A DNA stretch of 64,000 bases from Hafnia alvei. Its GTDB lineage: Bacteria > Pseudomonadota > Gammaproteobacteria > Enterobacterales > Enterobacteriaceae. Under the pieces are notes generated by a model. That model made no database searches, had not been told where the DNA came from, and saw nothing but the letters and a program-made list of their open reading frames with translations. Positions 62,307-64,000 of this stretch are shown here, in pieces (the first letter of the stretch is position 1; each line of letters begins with the position of its first letter). The stretch covers positions 62,001-126,000 of the forward strand of contig NZ_FMIQ01000014.1 in assembly GCF_900095695.1 (NCBI RefSeq), given 5' to 3'. The position numbers and the translations under genes are program-made.

Positions 62307-62438
62307 TTAGCTCGCAACCCGTGAAATCGCGCCACCGAGATGCTGCACGTCCTCACCAAATCCGCGGGCGGTGTTGCAACCGCTCAAAGCCGCTAACGCA
62401 CTCACCATCAATGCCAACACAACGATTTTCTTTATCAT
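62307..62438 (-). CDS. ecnA: Entericidin A-type lipoprotein
   Basis: 43 residues. The signal (IVVLALMVSALAALSGC) is followed by NTARGFGEDVQHLGGAISRVAS, which is close to E. coli EcnA, the antidote-like partner of EcnB. It is first in the pair on the minus strand. The start is ATG with a weak GGATAAAT ahead of it. Confidence 0.9.
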   Translation of the reverse strand: MIKKIVVLALMVSALAALSGCNTARGFGEDVQHLGGAISRVAS

Positions 62439-62473
62439 ATTTATCCGTGTTCCTCATGCGAGCCATTTGGGTA

Positions 62474-62502
62474 AAAAAAAACCGCGTTATACGCGGCTTT
62501 TT
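62474..62502 (-). terminator. Terminator of efp
   Basis: CCGCGT/ACGCGG (62482-62487 with 62491-62496), 3-base loop; on the minus strand eight T follow. Confidence 0.9.
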
Positions 62503-62527
62503 TAAAACAAATTAGCTTTCTTCGCAA

Positions 62528-63094
62528 TTACTTAACGCGAGAAACATATTCGCCAGAGCGGGTGTCAACTTTGATCACTTCGCCGATCTGTACGAACAAT
62601 GGAACTTTAACCACTGCGCCAGTGCTCAGGGTTGCAGGTTTACCGCCGGTACCTGCGGTATCACCTTTCAGACCTGGATCGGTATCAACGATTTCCAGCT
62701 CTACGAAGTTTGGAGGAGTAACCTGAATTGGACGGCCGTTCCACAGAGTTACGATACACTCTGCCTGATCCAGCATCCATTTAGCGTTATCGCCGATGGC
62801 TTTCTCATCGGCAGCCAGCTGCTCGAAGGTTTCGTTGTTCATGAAATGATAGAACTCACCGTCGTTGTACAGGTAAGTCAGGTTCAAGTCGACAACGTCC
62901 GCGCCTTCTGCGGAGTCAGTAGATTTAAAGGTTTTTTCAACACGGGTGCCGGTCAGCAGGCGACGCATTTTAACGCGAGCAAAGGCTTGGCCTTTACCTG
63001 GTTTAACGAACTCGCTGCTTTCTACTGCATAAGGCTCGCCCTCGAACATGATTTTAAGACCGGGACGGAAATCGTTGCTAGAATAAGTCGCCAT
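62528..63094 (-). CDS. efp: Elongation factor P
   Basis: 188 residues, as in E. coli. It relieves ribosome stalling at polyproline runs. Domain I carries the modified lysine K34 in [15 protein letters not shown]; domains II and III include [26 protein letters not shown] and [30 protein letters not shown], typical of the K34 beta-lysylated type. It is divergent from epmB with only 44 bases between the starts. epmA is 5.4 kb away in this window. Confidence 0.98.
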   Translation of the reverse strand: MATYSSNDFRPGLKIMFEGEPYAVESSEFVKPGKGQAFARVKMRRLLTGTRVEKTFKSTDSAEGADVVDLNLTYLYNDGEFYHFMNNETFEQLAADEKAIGDNAKWMLDQAECIVTLWNGRPIQVTPPNFVELEIVDTDPGLKGDTAGTGGKPATLSTGAVVKVPLFVQIGEVIKVDTRSGEYVSRVK

Positions 63095-63138
63095 AAAGGC
63101 CCTCTGAATTATTTATAACTGGTAGCTTAGCCAAAAAA

Positions 63139-64000
63139 ATGGCACATATTGTAACTCAAAATACGCAGTCTAGAGAAGATTGGCTGCAACAACTTGCCGA
63201 TGTTATTACTGAACCGGCAGAATTGCTTGAATATTTAGCACTTTCTGACAGCCCTGAATGGCAAAAAGGTCACGATGCGCGGCGTCTTTTCGCCCTGCGC
63301 GTTCCTTACGCCTTCGCTCGGCGCATGAAAAAGGGCGATCCGAACGATCCGCTCCTCCTTCAGGTCATGACGTCCGCCTACGAATTTATCGTCACGCCGG
63401 GCTATTCGACTGACCCGCTGGAAGAACAAAACGACGCCATCGCCGTGCCAGGACTGCTGCATAAATATATTAACCGAGCGTTGCTGTTGGTCAAAGGTGG
63501 CTGTGCGGTTAACTGTCGTTATTGCTTCCGCCGTCACTTTCCCTATCAGGATAATCAGGGAAACAAAGCCAACTGGCGCCAGGCCCTAGAGTATATTCGC
63601 CAACAGCCTGAACTGGATGAAATCATTTTCTCCGGCGGCGATCCGTTGATGGCGAAAGATCATGAGTTGGCTTGGTTGCTCGACGAGATAGAAACCATCC
63701 CGCATATTAAACGGCTGCGCATCCATAGCCGCTTGCCGGTAGTGATCCCTGCTCGAATCACCGAAGCGCTGACCCAACGTTTTTCTCAGTCACGCTTGCA
63801 GATTCTACTGGTGACTCACATTAACCATGCCAATGAAATTGACCCAGAGCTTTGTGATGCCATGAAACGCCTCAAACGCGCCAACGTCACGCTTCTCAAT
63901 CAGGGCGTTTTGCTGCGCGGAGTGAATGATAACGCCGATACGCTGGCTAAGCTGAGTAATGTGCTGTTTGACGCGGGGATTATGCCTTATTACCTGCATG
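63139..64000 (+). CDS. epmB: EpmB, lysine 2,3-aminomutase for EF-P (partial)
   Basis: The first 287 codons are in the window; the gene runs off the right edge. E. coli EpmB is 342 residues. It is a radical-SAM/PLP enzyme that makes (R)-beta-lysine for EpmA. The cluster motif is GGCAVNCRYCFRRHF (C-x3-C-x2-C). IIFSGGDPLMAKDHEL, RLRIHSRLPVVIPARI and VTHINHANEI follow. The N-terminal MAHIVTQNTQSREDWL matches E. coli MAHIVTLNT. The ribosome site before the ATG is weak. Confidence 0.97.
   Translation, partial: MAHIVTQNTQSREDWLQQLADVITEPAELLEYLALSDSPEWQKGHDARRLFALRVPYAFARRMKKGDPNDPLLLQVMTSAYEFIVTPGYSTDPLEEQNDAIAVPGLLHKYINRALLLVKGGCAVNCRYCFRRHFPYQDNQGNKANWRQALEYIRQQPELDEIIFSGGDPLMAKDHELAWLLDEIETIPHIKRLRIHSRLPVVIPARITEALTQRFSQSRLQILLVTHINHANEIDPELCDAMKRLKRANVTLLNQGVLLRGVNDNADTLAKLSNVLFDAGIMPYYLH

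Overview
The window is chromosomal DNA of a gammaproteobacterium of the order Enterobacterales. Nearly every protein can be recognised as a close relative of an Escherichia coli K-12 protein of almost the same length. The mix of genes kept and missing, plus ERIC and other dispersed palindromes, would suit a Hafnia-like member of Hafniaceae. The genus is an inference from protein divergence and gene order and was not tested by any search. I see no prophage, insertion sequence, plasmid gene or CRISPR array. This is core genome with a few accessory genes and several repeats.

Layout. 1-3,700 holds the end of ispB, then sfsB/nlp, mdh, argR and two tandem yhcN genes. From mpl (3,856) to the right edge the gene order follows the E. 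coli 94-96 minute region in one continuous run: mpl, fbp, ppa, ytfP-tamB-tamA, msrA, ytfL, ytfK, ytfJ, cysQ, cpdB, an aminoglycoside-kinase-like gene, ytfE, fklB, ytfB, a DUF488 gene, rplI-rpsR-priB-rpsF, yjfY, yjfP, bsmA, yjfN, aidB, rlmB, rnr, nsrR, purA, yjeT, hflC-hflK-hflX-hfq, miaA, mutL, amiB, tsaE, nnr, queG, two tRNA-Gly genes, orn, rsgA, psd, mscM, epmA, frdABCD, blc, gdx (sugE), ecnB, ecnA, efp and the start of epmB. Several E. coli neighbours are missing: ampC, cycA, ytfQRT-yjfF, chpBS, the ula operon and yhcO. The junction between the yhcN pair and mpl is therefore a rearrangement point relative to E. coli.

How the genes work together. The long minus-strand superoperon from tsaE to hflX joins tRNA modification (tsaE, miaA), mismatch repair (mutL), septum splitting (amiB) and RNA/ribosome/protease control (hfq, hflX, hflKC). 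epmA, efp and epmB form a complete beta-lysylation pathway for elongation factor P. frdABCD is an anaerobic fumarate reductase with an FNR-like site at the expected distance from a -10 box. nsrR and its probable target ytfE are both present, the latter with a good NsrR operator. tamA and tamB form the outer-membrane translocation and assembly module. Five YhcN/DUF1471 small secreted proteins are spread over three loci.

Non-coding highlights. A guanidine-II riboswitch precedes gdx. There is a 127-bp ERIC element between psd and mscM. A candidate S6:S18 leader and a consensus-like promoter precede rpsF. A 29-bp near-palindrome is centred on the ppa -10 box. A 66-bp nested hairpin lies between rnr and rlmB. 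Most striking are two ~508-bp palindromic elements (17,733-18,240 and 55,660-56,167). Their arms are inverted copies of one another, keep hairpins with compensatory changes, and present GGA loops on both strands that match the CsrA binding consensus. This repeat family is the best candidate for something not well described.
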